Assembly (NCBI RefSeq): GCF_025751555.1
Contig: NZ_JAOWLB010000029.1
Coordinates: 1 to 41,726, forward strand
From: Ruegeria aquimaris
GTDB taxonomy: Bacteria > Pseudomonadota > Alphaproteobacteria > Rhodobacterales > Rhodobacteraceae
Length of the DNA stretch: 41,726 bases
Direction: 5' to 3'
Shown here: one piece after another, positions 34,545 through 41,726 of the stretch
How the letters are laid out: each line of letters opens with the position of its first letter
Position numbering within the stretch: position 1 is the stretch's first letter
Made by a program: the position numbers and the translations under genes
Notes under the pieces: generated by a model
Seen by the model: the letters and a program-made list of their open reading frames with translations, nothing else
The model's database searches: none
Told to the model about the DNA's origin: nothing

Positions 34545-36935
34545 TCACATGGCACGCCAATCGCCGCTTTGCTCAAAGGCGTGCGCCGCCTGGTAAATCT
34601 TCATCTCGCCATAGTTCGCCGCCACCAGCATCATGCCGATCGGCAGCCCCTCGCTCAGCCCGCAGGGCACGCTCATCGCGGGCAGGCCGCCATTGAACGG
34701 CGCGGTGTTCGGAACCATCTCGAACGCCCGCTGAACGTAAAGGCTGATCGAGCAGTCGGACGGCGGGATCTCTTGCGGTTTGATCGGCAGGGTCGGCATC
34801 AACAGCAGGTCGTTTTGCTTCAGCGCGGCAAGGTAGCGTTCGTTCACCTTGCGCATGATGTTCTGGCCCTTGCCATAGAACCGTCCCCGATACTGGCTCT
34901 GGAAATGCTCGCCCACGAACATGCAGGCCTTCAGCGAATGGCTCAGCTCGTCGGCCCGGTTGCGCCACTGCGCCATGTGGTCGGTCATGGAGGGGAGGAA
35001 AAGGCCGCGATAATTGGTGCCGGTCGAGTTGCCCCACATCATCAGGTCCTGAAGCCCTTCGAGCGTGATCGCGGTCCAGGCGTCCATCGCCGTATAATGC
35101 TCGGGGATAGACACCTCCTCGACCCGCGCCCCCAGTTCGCGGAACCGCTCGGCGGCCTGCATGACCTTCTGGTCTACGTCCGCCTCTGAATTGGGATGGG
35201 CAAAACCCTCTTTCAGCACGCCGATCCGCATCCCCTGCGCGCCGCGCCCCAGGGCCTCGGTATAGCGGTAGACCTTGGGTTTGTATTGCCGCGGGTCAAG
35301 CCCGTCTTCCCCGGCCAACACCTCCAGCAACAGCGCATTATCCGCCACATTGTTGGTTACCGGGCCGAGGTGGTCGATGGTTTGTTCGATCGGCATCGCC
35401 CCGGTATAGGGCACCAACCCATGGGTCGGCTTCATGCCGTAGACCCCGCAATTGGAGGATGGGATACGGATCGACCCGCCCTGATCCCCGGCGATGGCCA
35501 TGTCGACCTCGCCCGCTGCGACCAAGGCAGCAGAGCCGCTGGACGAGCCACCCGCCATATAGCCGCGCTTCCGCGGGTTGTGGACCGGGCCCTTGGCGTT
35601 GGTATGCGACCCGCCTGACAGGCAGAAATTCTCGCAATGCGCCTTTCCGGCGATCACCGCACCGGCATCCAGCATCCGGGTAACGATGGTCGCGTCGATT
35701 TCGGGCGTATAACCTTCCATGATCGACGATCCGTTCATCATCGGAACGCCTGCCAGACAGATCGTATCCTTGATCGCGATCCGCTTGCCGCGCAGCGGCC
35801 CGTCCGGCGCGCCGCGCACTTCGGTTTTCACATACCATGCATTGAGCGGGTTCTCCGACGGATCCGGGAAATGCCCGGGAGACCGTGGATAGCGCACCTC
35901 GGGCAGGTAATCGGGCATCGCGTCGAGCCGATCATAGGCCTGCATATAGGGTTCGATGATCTGGGTGTATTCCATCAGGTCCTGGTCCGACAGGCTCATG
36001 CGGAAACGGTCTGCCATGGCCCGCATCTGGGCAAGTGTCGGGCGTCTGATACTCATTGCGGTCCCCGCTGAGGTGAAATGGGTTTGCGGTTTGGCCGGGT
36101 CGCGGCGCGGCCCGGTGCCAGCCGGGAATGACGGCATCTCAGCCACGGATCGCGGCGAAGATGGTGGCGCGGATCTGGTGACCGCACCCTGTGCCCGTGT
36201 CGAGCGGGCCGCGCCAAAGCCAAGGAACTGATCCACCTTGCTCTGGTCCCCCAGTTCGGCGCGGCTCAGCGCGCCCGCGATCCGGCCCCGTTCCAACACC
36301 AGTACCCGGTCGCTGAGATCGGCGATAAAGTCGAAATTCTGCTCGACCAGCAGCACCGAGAAACCCCGGCTGCGGCGCAGTTTCAGCAGGGTCTCGGCCA
36401 TCTCCTCGATGATCGAGGGCTGGATGCCCTCGGTCGGCTCATCCAACAGCAGGAAATCCGGGTCACCCATCAGGCAGCGCGCCAGCGCCAGCAGCTGCTG
36501 CTCACCCCCCGACAGCGCTCCACCATCGCGGTCCAAGAGCGGGCGCAGGCGTGGGAAATCGGCCAGCACGCTTTCCATCATGTCCTGTTCCGAGGCTCCG
36601 GAATAGTCGTGCCAGGCAAAGCGGAGGTTGTCGCGCACGGATAACTGCGGAAAAATCCCCCTGCCCTGCGGCACATACCCCAACCCCAACCCGGCGCGTT
36701 CATAGGGTGCCATGCGGGTGATCTCGGCGGCATGGAACCGCACACTGCCCGCTGTTGAGGGCAGAAATCCCATCAGCGTTTTCAAGAGCGTGGTCTTGCC
36801 CATTCCGTTGTGACCCAGAATGCCCACCACCTCGCCCTCGGCGACGGCAAAGTCGATGCCGTGCAGGATCGGCACCTTGCCATAGCCCCCGGACAGGCCC
36901 TTGACCTCTAGCGTCATGGTTACGTCTTCCGCCAT
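34545..36935 (-). CDS. Fused LivF-type ABC ATPase and amidase-signature amidase
   Basis: One 796-residue reading frame encodes two enzymes. Residues 1 to about 240 are a UrtE/LivF-type ATPase: GILGHNGMGKTTLLKTL, YVPQGRGIFPQLSVRDN, LSGGEQQLLALARCL and LLLDEPTEGIQPSIIEE. A linker of about 50 residues rich in Ser, Ala and Pro follows. From residue 294 (MSIRRPTLAQ) comes a 503-residue amidase-signature amidase with the catalytic triad Lys96, Ser171 and Ser195 in its own numbering (AIKDT; GGSSSGSA; DQGGSIRIP), spaced as in the family. The ATG at 36935 lies one base after the previous stop. An internal ATG at 36056, preceded by GGGGA, might also start free amidase. The ATPase pairs with the LivG-like protein upstream; the amidase would hydrolyse an imported amide. 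Confidence 0.9.
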   Translation of the reverse strand: MAEDVTMTLEVKGLSGGYGKVPILHGIDFAVAEGEVVGILGHNGMGKTTLLKTLMGFLPSTAGSVRFHAAEITRMAPYERAGLGLGYVPQGRGIFPQLSVRDNLRFAWHDYSGASEQDMMESVLADFPRLRPLLDRDGGALSGGEQQLLALARCLMGDPDFLLLDEPTEGIQPSIIEEMAETLLKLRRSRGFSVLLVEQNFDFIADLSDRVLVLERGRIAGALSRAELGDQSKVDQFLGFGAARSTRAQGAVTRSAPPSSPRSVAEMPSFPAGTGPRRDPAKPQTHFTSAGTAMSIRRPTLAQMRAMADRFRMSLSDQDLMEYTQIIEPYMQAYDRLDAMPDYLPEVRYPRSPGHFPDPSENPLNAWYVKTEVRGAPDGPLRGKRIAIKDTICLAGVPMMNGSSIMEGYTPEIDATIVTRMLDAGAVIAGKAHCENFCLSGGSHTNAKGPVHNPRKRGYMAGGSSSGSAALVAAGEVDMAIAGDQGGSIRIPSSNCGVYGMKPTHGLVPYTGAMPIEQTIDHLGPVTNNVADNALLLEVLAGEDGLDPRQYKPKVYRYTEALGRGAQGMRIGVLKEGFAHPNSEADVDQKVMQAAERFRELGARVEEVSIPEHYTAMDAWTAITLEGLQDLMMWGNSTGTNYRGLFLPSMTDHMAQWRNRADELSHSLKACMFVGEHFQSQYRGRFYGKGQNIMRKVNERYLAALKQNDLLLMPTLPIKPQEIPPSDCSISLYVQRAFEMVPNTAPFNGGLPAMSVPCGLSEGLPIGMMLVAANYGEMKIYQAAHAFEQSGDWRAM

Positions 36936-36936
36936 G

Positions 36937-37653
36937 TCAGGCCTTCTTTCCCAGATAGACATTGCGCACCTGCGGATCCGCCATCACCCGGTCCACATGA
37001 TCCTCCATCAGCACCGCGCCCTGGTGGAACACTGTCACCTGCTCGGCGATCGAGCGGATGAACTGCATGTCATGCTCGACGATGACGATGGCAGCGGTCT
37101 TGTTCAGCTCGCGGATGATACCGGTCATCCGCTCCACGTCCTCGGCGCTCATCCCCGCCGCCGGTTCGTCGAGCAGCACAAGCCAGGGGTCGGCCACCGC
37201 GACCAAACCCAATTCGACCCGCTGCCGCTCTCCATGTGCAAGCTGGCCCAAAGTGCTGCGAGCAATCGGACCCAGCGCCAGCCGCTCGATCATCTCGGTT
37301 GTCTTCCGGCCTGCCTCGTCAGAGGGATAGAAACGGCGGGCGGCCAGCCAGATATTCTCGAAGACATTCAGGTTATCCATAACGCTGGGCGTCTGCATCT
37401 TGATGCCCACCCCCAGCGAGGCGATCTGATGCGGCATCCAGTGGGTGGTCTCGTGCCCGCGCATGAACACCTGCCCCTCGGTCGGGGTCTGCAATCCGGT
37501 CACGCATTTGAAGAAGGTCGACTTGCCCGCGCCATTGGGCCCGATCAGGCACCGCAACTCGCGCGCGCGCAGCTTGAAATTCACGTTGTCAGCGGCGGTC
37601 ACCCCGCCAAAGCGCATGGTCAGTGCATGGGTTTCCAGAACGATCTCAGCCAC
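36937..37653 (-). CDS. Liv/Urt-type ABC transporter ATPase (LivG/UrtD-like)
   Basis: A 238-residue ATPase: LTMRFGGVTAADNVNF, Walker A LIGPNGAGKSTFFKCVTG, GVGIKMQTPSVMDNLNVFEN (a UrtD-like feature), signature LAHGERQRVELG, Walker B LLDEPAAGMSAEDVERM and VEHDMQFIRSIA. The start is GTG 37653, overlapping the permease stop by 8 bp; the open frame further upstream is overlap with the permease. It works with the ATPase half of the next gene. Confidence 0.9.
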   Translation of the reverse strand: MAEIVLETHALTMRFGGVTAADNVNFKLRARELRCLIGPNGAGKSTFFKCVTGLQTPTEGQVFMRGHETTHWMPHQIASLGVGIKMQTPSVMDNLNVFENIWLAARRFYPSDEAGRKTTEMIERLALGPIARSTLGQLAHGERQRVELGLVAVADPWLVLLDEPAAGMSAEDVERMTGIIRELNKTAAIVIVEHDMQFIRSIAEQVTVFHQGAVLMEDHVDRVMADPQVRNVYLGKKA

Positions 37654-38683
37654 CTGTCCGCTCCCTGTTGCGGGTCCGGCGGACCTGGTGGATACGTCCC
37701 AGCGGGCGGCGGCCAAAGCTGATCCGCCACAGCGAGGCCAGCGCAGGCACGATGCCGCGCGGCAGGAACAGCACGAAAAGCACCAGGATCAGCCCCATGA
37801 TCAGCGTGTTGTCGATCATGCTTTGCTGCCCCAGCAGGAACTTGAGATAGGCCAGCCCAGCCGCACCCAGGATCGGCCCCAACCGGGTGCCAAGCCCCCC
37901 GACGATGCACCAGATGATGATCTCGGCCGATTGGCTCAGGGAAAAGAGGTTCGGCGTGACGATCTCACCCCAGTTGGCGAACAGCGCGCCTGCCAGCCCG
38001 GCAATCGCCGCGCCCACGGCAAACAATACCGTCTTGCGTGCCCGCACGTCATAGCCCATCAGCGCGATCCGGGTCTCGTTCTCGCGGATGCCGACCGCGA
38101 TACGCCCAAAGCTTGACCGGAGCAGGGCCGAGACGAGAACGAAGACAATCGCCAGCGCCACCGCGCAGACATAGAAATAGGCGTCGCCCCAGATATAGGC
38201 GTCCGGATCTCCGGGCACGTTCAGTGTCTGAAAACCGGGAATGCCGTTGAACCCGCCCATCCGCGCCTTGCCGATCACATATTGCGGCCCGGCGGTGGAG
38301 TTCATGAATTTGAAGAGGATGAGTGTCACCACCAACGTGATCACGCCCAGATAGACATCGGTAAGCCGCCCATAGAACATCATCGCGCCGAGGAGCGCGG
38401 CAAAGACCGCTGGTACCAGCACGGCCAGGATAATCGGCACCGTGCTTTCGCCGATGTTGATCGCGGCAATGGCATAGGTATAGGCGCCGAGACCGAAAAA
38501 CGCCGCCTGGCCAAAGCACAGGATGCCGCCAAAACCCCAGATCAGCCCCAGGCTCAGCCCCAGCATGCCGTAGATCACTAGGACGGTCAGCGTATAGGTC
38601 GCGATCATCAGGGGCATGATCCAGATCAGGATGGCCGAAACGATGATGGTCAGGATCACGTCGCGCGACAGGCTGCCGGTCAT
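37646..38683 (-). CDS. Liv/Urt-type ABC transporter permease (LivM/UrtC-like)
   Basis: A 345-residue membrane protein: GLIWGFGGILCFGQAAFFGLGAYTYA, DVYLGVITLVVTLILFKFMN, VGIRENETRIALMGYDVRARKTVLFAVGAAIAGLAGALFANWG and IIIWCIVGGLGTRLGPILGA. The FGGILCFGQAA variant of the usual SGQ motif is typical of urea/amide-type permeases. It ends in a basic tail (RRPLGRIHQVRRTRNR). The ATG overlaps the livH-like stop; a longer open frame upstream is read-through of that gene in another frame. Confidence 0.92.
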   Translation of the reverse strand: MTGSLSRDVILTIIVSAILIWIMPLMIATYTLTVLVIYGMLGLSLGLIWGFGGILCFGQAAFFGLGAYTYAIAAINIGESTVPIILAVLVPAVFAALLGAMMFYGRLTDVYLGVITLVVTLILFKFMNSTAGPQYVIGKARMGGFNGIPGFQTLNVPGDPDAYIWGDAYFYVCAVALAIVFVLVSALLRSSFGRIAVGIRENETRIALMGYDVRARKTVLFAVGAAIAGLAGALFANWGEIVTPNLFSLSQSAEIIIWCIVGGLGTRLGPILGAAGLAYLKFLLGQQSMIDNTLIMGLILVLFVLFLPRGIVPALASLWRISFGRRPLGRIHQVRRTRNRERTGG

Positions 38684-39549
38684 CACAGCCTCCCCGTCAG
38701 GAAGCGCCCGGTGATCCCCTGTGGCAGCAGCCGCAGCAGGATGACGGCCGCCACCAGCAACGCGACCTCGCCTATCACCGGCGATATGGCAAAGGTAAAG
38801 ATCCGGCTGACGATCCCGAAGAACCCGGCGCTCGACAGCAGCCCGGCCACCAGCGACGGGCCACCAGCGATGACGGTGATAAAGGCCTTGGCGATATAGG
38901 CGCCGCCCGATGTGGGCACCAGGCCCACCAGCGGTGCCAGCACCGCGCCCGCCAGACCCGAGAGCGCCGAGCCGCAGAAGAAGGTCGCCATATAGATCCG
39001 GTCGGGGCTGTATCCCAGCGACGCGGCCATATCCGCCCGTTGCATCGCACCCCGCGCCACCAGCCCGGCGCGGGTGGTCTTGAGCACCGCAAGAATACCG
39101 ATCAGCAGCAGCACTGCCACCACGATGATAAAGAAATTGTACCCGTTGATCTGGTAGCCGCCGACCGCGAAGCCGGGGATCGGCGTAGAAATCCCAGTGG
39201 TGGTATTGCCAAAGATCATCGTGGTCATGCCGATGAAAAACAGGCTCAGCCCCCATGTCGCCAGCATGGTGTCAACCAGCCGCCCGTAAAGGTGCCGGAT
39301 CACCAGCCGCTCGACCACCAGGCCGATGAGACCCACGATCAGCGGCGCGATGATCAACATGGCGACAAAGACGTTCACGCCAAGGTTCACGGCGGTGATG
39401 GTGGCATAACCGCCCATCATCATGAATTCGCCATGGGCCAGGTTGATCACCTTCATCATGCCGAACACCACCGCCAGCCCCGCCCCGATCAGGATCAGCG
39501 AGGCAACGGCGTAAAGCATCTCCACCAGTATGACGAATGAAAGGTCCAT
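38683..39549 (-). CDS. Liv/Urt-type ABC transporter permease (LivH/UrtB-like)
   Basis: A 288-residue permease with GAGLAVVFGMMKVINLAHGEFMMMGGYATI near the N terminus, GLVARGAMQRADMAASLGYSPDRIYMATFFCGSALSGLAGAVLAP, and FITVIAGGPSLVAGLLSSAGFFG. I take ATG 39549 (MDLSFVILVEML), with GAAAGA upstream; 27 further residues of open frame before it are basic and unlike the family. Confidence 0.9.
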   Translation of the reverse strand: MDLSFVILVEMLYAVASLILIGAGLAVVFGMMKVINLAHGEFMMMGGYATITAVNLGVNVFVAMLIIAPLIVGLIGLVVERLVIRHLYGRLVDTMLATWGLSLFFIGMTTMIFGNTTTGISTPIPGFAVGGYQINGYNFFIIVVAVLLLIGILAVLKTTRAGLVARGAMQRADMAASLGYSPDRIYMATFFCGSALSGLAGAVLAPLVGLVPTSGGAYIAKAFITVIAGGPSLVAGLLSSAGFFGIVSRIFTFAISPVIGEVALLVAAVILLRLLPQGITGRFLTGRL

Positions 39550-39660
39550 CGTGTCTTTCGGTCTGTTTTGCGCGTACAGGAACCGCCCCCGGCCTTTGCG
39601 CCGGAGGGGGAGTTCGGGGCGGGGAGGCATTTGCCACCCCGCCTCAGATCCGCAGAAGCG

Positions 39661-40884
39661 TCAGATCTGGATTTCGTATTGGGTGTTGTCGTCCGGGTTG
39701 GCCTCAAGATCACACACCGCCTGGGTGTCGATCGGCGGGCGCTGCGACAGGGTTTCCACCACGTCCATCTTCTGGTCCTTGAACTTCATCAGATGCACGT
39801 CGACCGTCGCATGATGCGTCTTGGGATCAACGGTGTATTTGCCCGCCGGTCCGTCAAACGACACGCCGGTTTCCAGCGCCGCGATCACCGCGTCACGCTC
39901 GACCGAACCGGCCATCTCCACGCCTTTGGCCCAGGTGTGAACACCGTAATAGGTCGAGATTGCCAGCTCGTGCAGCGCGCTGGGATCGCCATAGGCCGCG
40001 CTCCAGCGCTCCTTGAAGGCGATGTTGGCCGGTGTGTCGAGGTCCTGGCTATAGGAATAGGCGACCATGATGCCGTTGCCCTCTTCGGGGGTCAGCACCT
40101 TGTGCTCGTTGCCCACGCCCAGCGTGGTCGAGGCCAGCGGGATCTTGTCCTTCATCCCCGAGGCCGCCCATTGCCGGAAAAAGCTCAGATGCGCACCGCC
40201 CACCAGCGGCGCGATCACCAGATCGGGCGCGGCGGTCTGGATCTTGGCAATGGTCGCCCCGAAATCGGCCACATCCAGCGGGAAGAAGTCGGTCGACAGC
40301 ACCTCACCCCCGGCATCGCGCACGTATTTCTCGATCCAGCGTGCGGTGATCTGGCCATAGTTGTAGTCGGCCGCCAGTGTATAGACCTTTTTGCCGCCCG
40401 CCTCTTTCATTGCCCAGGGTACGAGCACCTCGGCCTGCTGCGCGGGCGTGAGACCATTGCAGAAGATGTTGTGGTCGCAAACGCCGCCCTCGTACTGGAC
40501 GTTGTAGAAATACAGCGTCTTGGTCTTGCGCATCGTCTGGCGGATCGCCTCGCGCGAGGCACTGAGGATGCCACCATGCACCACATCAACCTTGTCCTGA
40601 CGGGTCAGTTGCTGGGCGTATTGAGAATAGAGCGCCATGTCCGACTGAGTGTCATAGGCAATCACCTCGATCTTGCGTCCCAGCAACCCGCCTGCGCCGT
40701 TGATCTCGTTCACCGCGAGGCGCAGCGCCATGTCCATCGGCTTGCCATAGGCGTCGAAGATGCCCGAGGTGTCGACGATCGAACCAAGCTTGATCGCATC
40801 GGCCGCCAGCACCGCCCGGGGCAGCATCGCTGCACCCGTCATCGCCGCTGTCGCGCCCAGGAATTTCCGTCTGTTAAGTGTCAT
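39661..40884 (-). CDS. Urea/amide-type periplasmic binding protein, Tat-exported
   Basis: A 407-residue Peripla_BP_5/6 protein of the FmdD/UrtA type. The N terminus has a twin-arginine signal (NRRKFLG, then a hydrophobic stretch ending PRAVLA before ADAIKLGSIVD). Mature landmarks are DTSGIFDAYGKPMDMALRLAVNEINGAGGLLGRKIEV, GILSASREAIRQTM, YNVQYEGGVCDHNIFCNG, TLAADYNYGQITARW and STYYGVHTWAKGVEMAG. A strong GGAGGT precedes the ATG. It heads the minus-strand operon, separated by 111 bp from the first permease. It should capture a short amide or urea-like compound. Little native promoter may remain, since unrelated sequence begins within about 50 bp upstream. Confidence 0.92.
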   Translation of the reverse strand: MTLNRRKFLGATAAMTGAAMLPRAVLAADAIKLGSIVDTSGIFDAYGKPMDMALRLAVNEINGAGGLLGRKIEVIAYDTQSDMALYSQYAQQLTRQDKVDVVHGGILSASREAIRQTMRKTKTLYFYNVQYEGGVCDHNIFCNGLTPAQQAEVLVPWAMKEAGGKKVYTLAADYNYGQITARWIEKYVRDAGGEVLSTDFFPLDVADFGATIAKIQTAAPDLVIAPLVGGAHLSFFRQWAASGMKDKIPLASTTLGVGNEHKVLTPEEGNGIMVAYSYSQDLDTPANIAFKERWSAAYGDPSALHELAISTYYGVHTWAKGVEMAGSVERDAVIAALETGVSFDGPAGKYTVDPKTHHATVDVHLMKFKDQKMDVVETLSQRPPIDTQAVCDLEANPDDNTQYEIQI

Positions 40885-40931
40885 CCCACTTACCTCCGTG
40901 TTGTCTGTCTTGGTGTCATGCGCGGATGCCT

Positions 40932-41084
40932 GCGATGAAACAGATGGGCGAAGAGATTGGCCTGGATTTCGACGCCAACCTTGCCGGACGGACGGCGGAT
41001 TACGCCAACCGGATCAAGGGCAAGACCGGCGAACGCCCCAGCCAGCGCGATATCGAGCGCGACGACCGCGACAATGACAAATGA
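40932..41084 (+). CDS. Unrecognised 50-residue ORF, possibly the 3' end of a truncated gene
   Basis: The frame reads MKQMGEEIGLDFDANLAGRT and then a very charged tail ending ERPSQRDIERDDRDNDK. The hydrophilic, gene-like composition suggests the C terminus of a larger protein cut off on its left, but I do not recognise the family. It sits divergent from the binding-protein gene and abuts the istA fragment, so it is probably junction debris. Confidence 0.3.
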   Translation, partial: AMKQMGEEIGLDFDANLAGRTADYANRIKGKTGERPSQRDIERDDRDNDK

Positions 41085-41114
41085 AGCAAGGACGCGGAAC
41101 GACAGGCGTGCCCC

Positions 41115-41726
41115 GGGCAGAGGCCTCAGCGCAGCCAGATCGCGCTGCAACCGCTCGCCGATCGTTTCCTTATGGCCGCGCAAAGTGGCGTTCTGGCGCT
41201 TGTGGCACTGGGCTTCGAGGTCGGCGTTGAACGCCTCCCAACTGGCAAACCTTGGGATCGGCACCATGAAGTTCCGGCGGGCGTAACCAACGACCCCCTC
41301 GACGCTTCCCTTGTCGTTCCCCTTGCCCGGCCGTCCATAGCGGTCCCGGAACAGGTAATGCGACTGCAGGGCGCTGAACAGCGTGGCGCGCTTTCGCGTC
41401 CCATCCGGCAGGATCTTCGAGACCAGGCAGCGGTCATTGTCATAGAGCACCGACAACGGCACCCCGCCGAAGAAGGCAAAGGCATGGACGTGGCCGTCCA
41501 TCCAGGCCTCCGCCGTCGCCGCGGGATAGGCCCGCACGAAACAGCCGTCGCTGTGCGGCAGGTCCATGACGAAGAAATGGGCCTTCTGCTCGACCCCGCC
41601 GATGATGACGATCGCTTCACCGAAATCGGCCTGCGCATGTCCCGGCGGGTGAGCCAGCGGTACGAACATCTCCTGGCCCCGACGCTCGCGCTCGCGGATG
41701 TAATCCTTGATGATCGTGTAGCCGCC
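41115..41726 (-). pseudogene. istA: IS21-family transposase IstA, central (DDE) fragment
   Basis: Read on the minus strand from the window edge: GGYTIIKDYIRERERRGQE, MFVPLAHPPGHAQADFGEA (first catalytic Asp), FAFFGGVPLSVLYDNDR (second Asp) and GKGNDKGSVEGVVGYARRNF (Glu), then GERLQRDLAALRPLP. Homology stops near 41115; beyond it the frame runs into unrelated sequence. The N terminus lies beyond the right edge. What should follow (the C-terminal segment) is found at 1-469, on the same strand at the other end of the window, less roughly 40-45 residues by my memory of the family. Confidence 0.88.

Noticed and set aside
38684-39256. Upstream extension of the LivM-like permease frame
   Set aside because: The extension lies over the LivH-like gene in another frame and reads as low-complexity sequence; the ATG at 38683 with stop overlap is the natural start.
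1-41726. CRISPR arrays, tRNA or rRNA genes, prophage modules, defence systems
   Set aside because: No regularly spaced repeats, no tRNA-like cloverleaf, rRNA or phage structural genes were noticed by eye; a covariance-model scan would be needed to exclude a tRNA fully.

Overview
The window is high-GC alphaproteobacterial DNA, most likely from a member of the Rhodobacterales (Roseobacter group). Three things suggest this: the nasTS-nrt-nirBD-nasA gene order, a PhyR (general stress response) remnant, and the style of the Liv-type transporters and the amidase. No rRNA, tRNA, replication or CRISPR locus was seen, so a chromosome and a plasmid or chromid cannot be told apart.

Layout. Positions 1-4.6 kb are a scrap-yard of mobile DNA: the 3' part of an IS21-type istA, the C-terminal half of a Tn3-family transposase with a DUF6429 gene and a terminal repeat, an AAA_14/DUF4143 ATPase gene with a palindrome at its start, a complete 1050-bp IS5-family element, and a decayed IS3-type orfA. 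Positions 5.0-16.6 kb hold a nitrate assimilation operon: nasT and nasS (ANTAR antiterminator and its nitrate sensor), a structured leader, nrtA, nrtB, a tandem-ATPase nrtCD, nirB, nirD and nasA. Nitrate is imported, reduced to nitrite by NasA and to ammonium by NirBD. No siroheme synthase is present.

Positions 16.7-32.0 kb hold a catabolic cluster. A PuuR-like HTH-cupin regulator is divergent from gabT-like transaminase, semialdehyde dehydrogenase, butyrate-kinase-like and phosphate-butyryltransferase-like genes. An AraC-type regulator is divergent from hydantoinase/oxoprolinase-type hyuB and hyuA, followed by a five-gene Liv-type importer. Read together, this looks like uptake of a lactam or cyclic amide, ATP-dependent ring opening, transamination of the omega-amino acid, oxidation of the semialdehyde, and activation of the resulting acid through an acyl phosphate to the CoA ester. 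The substrate is inferred; glutarate- or adipate-type acids (from valerolactam or caprolactam) or pyrrolidone are the natural candidates.

Positions 32.4-40.9 kb hold a decayed phyR tail and a convergent operon on the minus strand: a second, urea/amide-type Liv importer (Tat-exported binding protein, two permeases, an ATPase), an ATPase fused in frame to an amidase-signature amidase, and an acyl-CoA synthetase. This suggests import and hydrolysis of an amide followed by CoA activation of the acid.

The right edge (41.1-41.7 kb) is the middle part of an IS21-type istA on the same strand as the piece at the left edge. The two pieces are nearly complementary parts of one transposase, so the whole ~40.6-kb block sits between the halves of a broken IS21 gene, or between two truncated copies.
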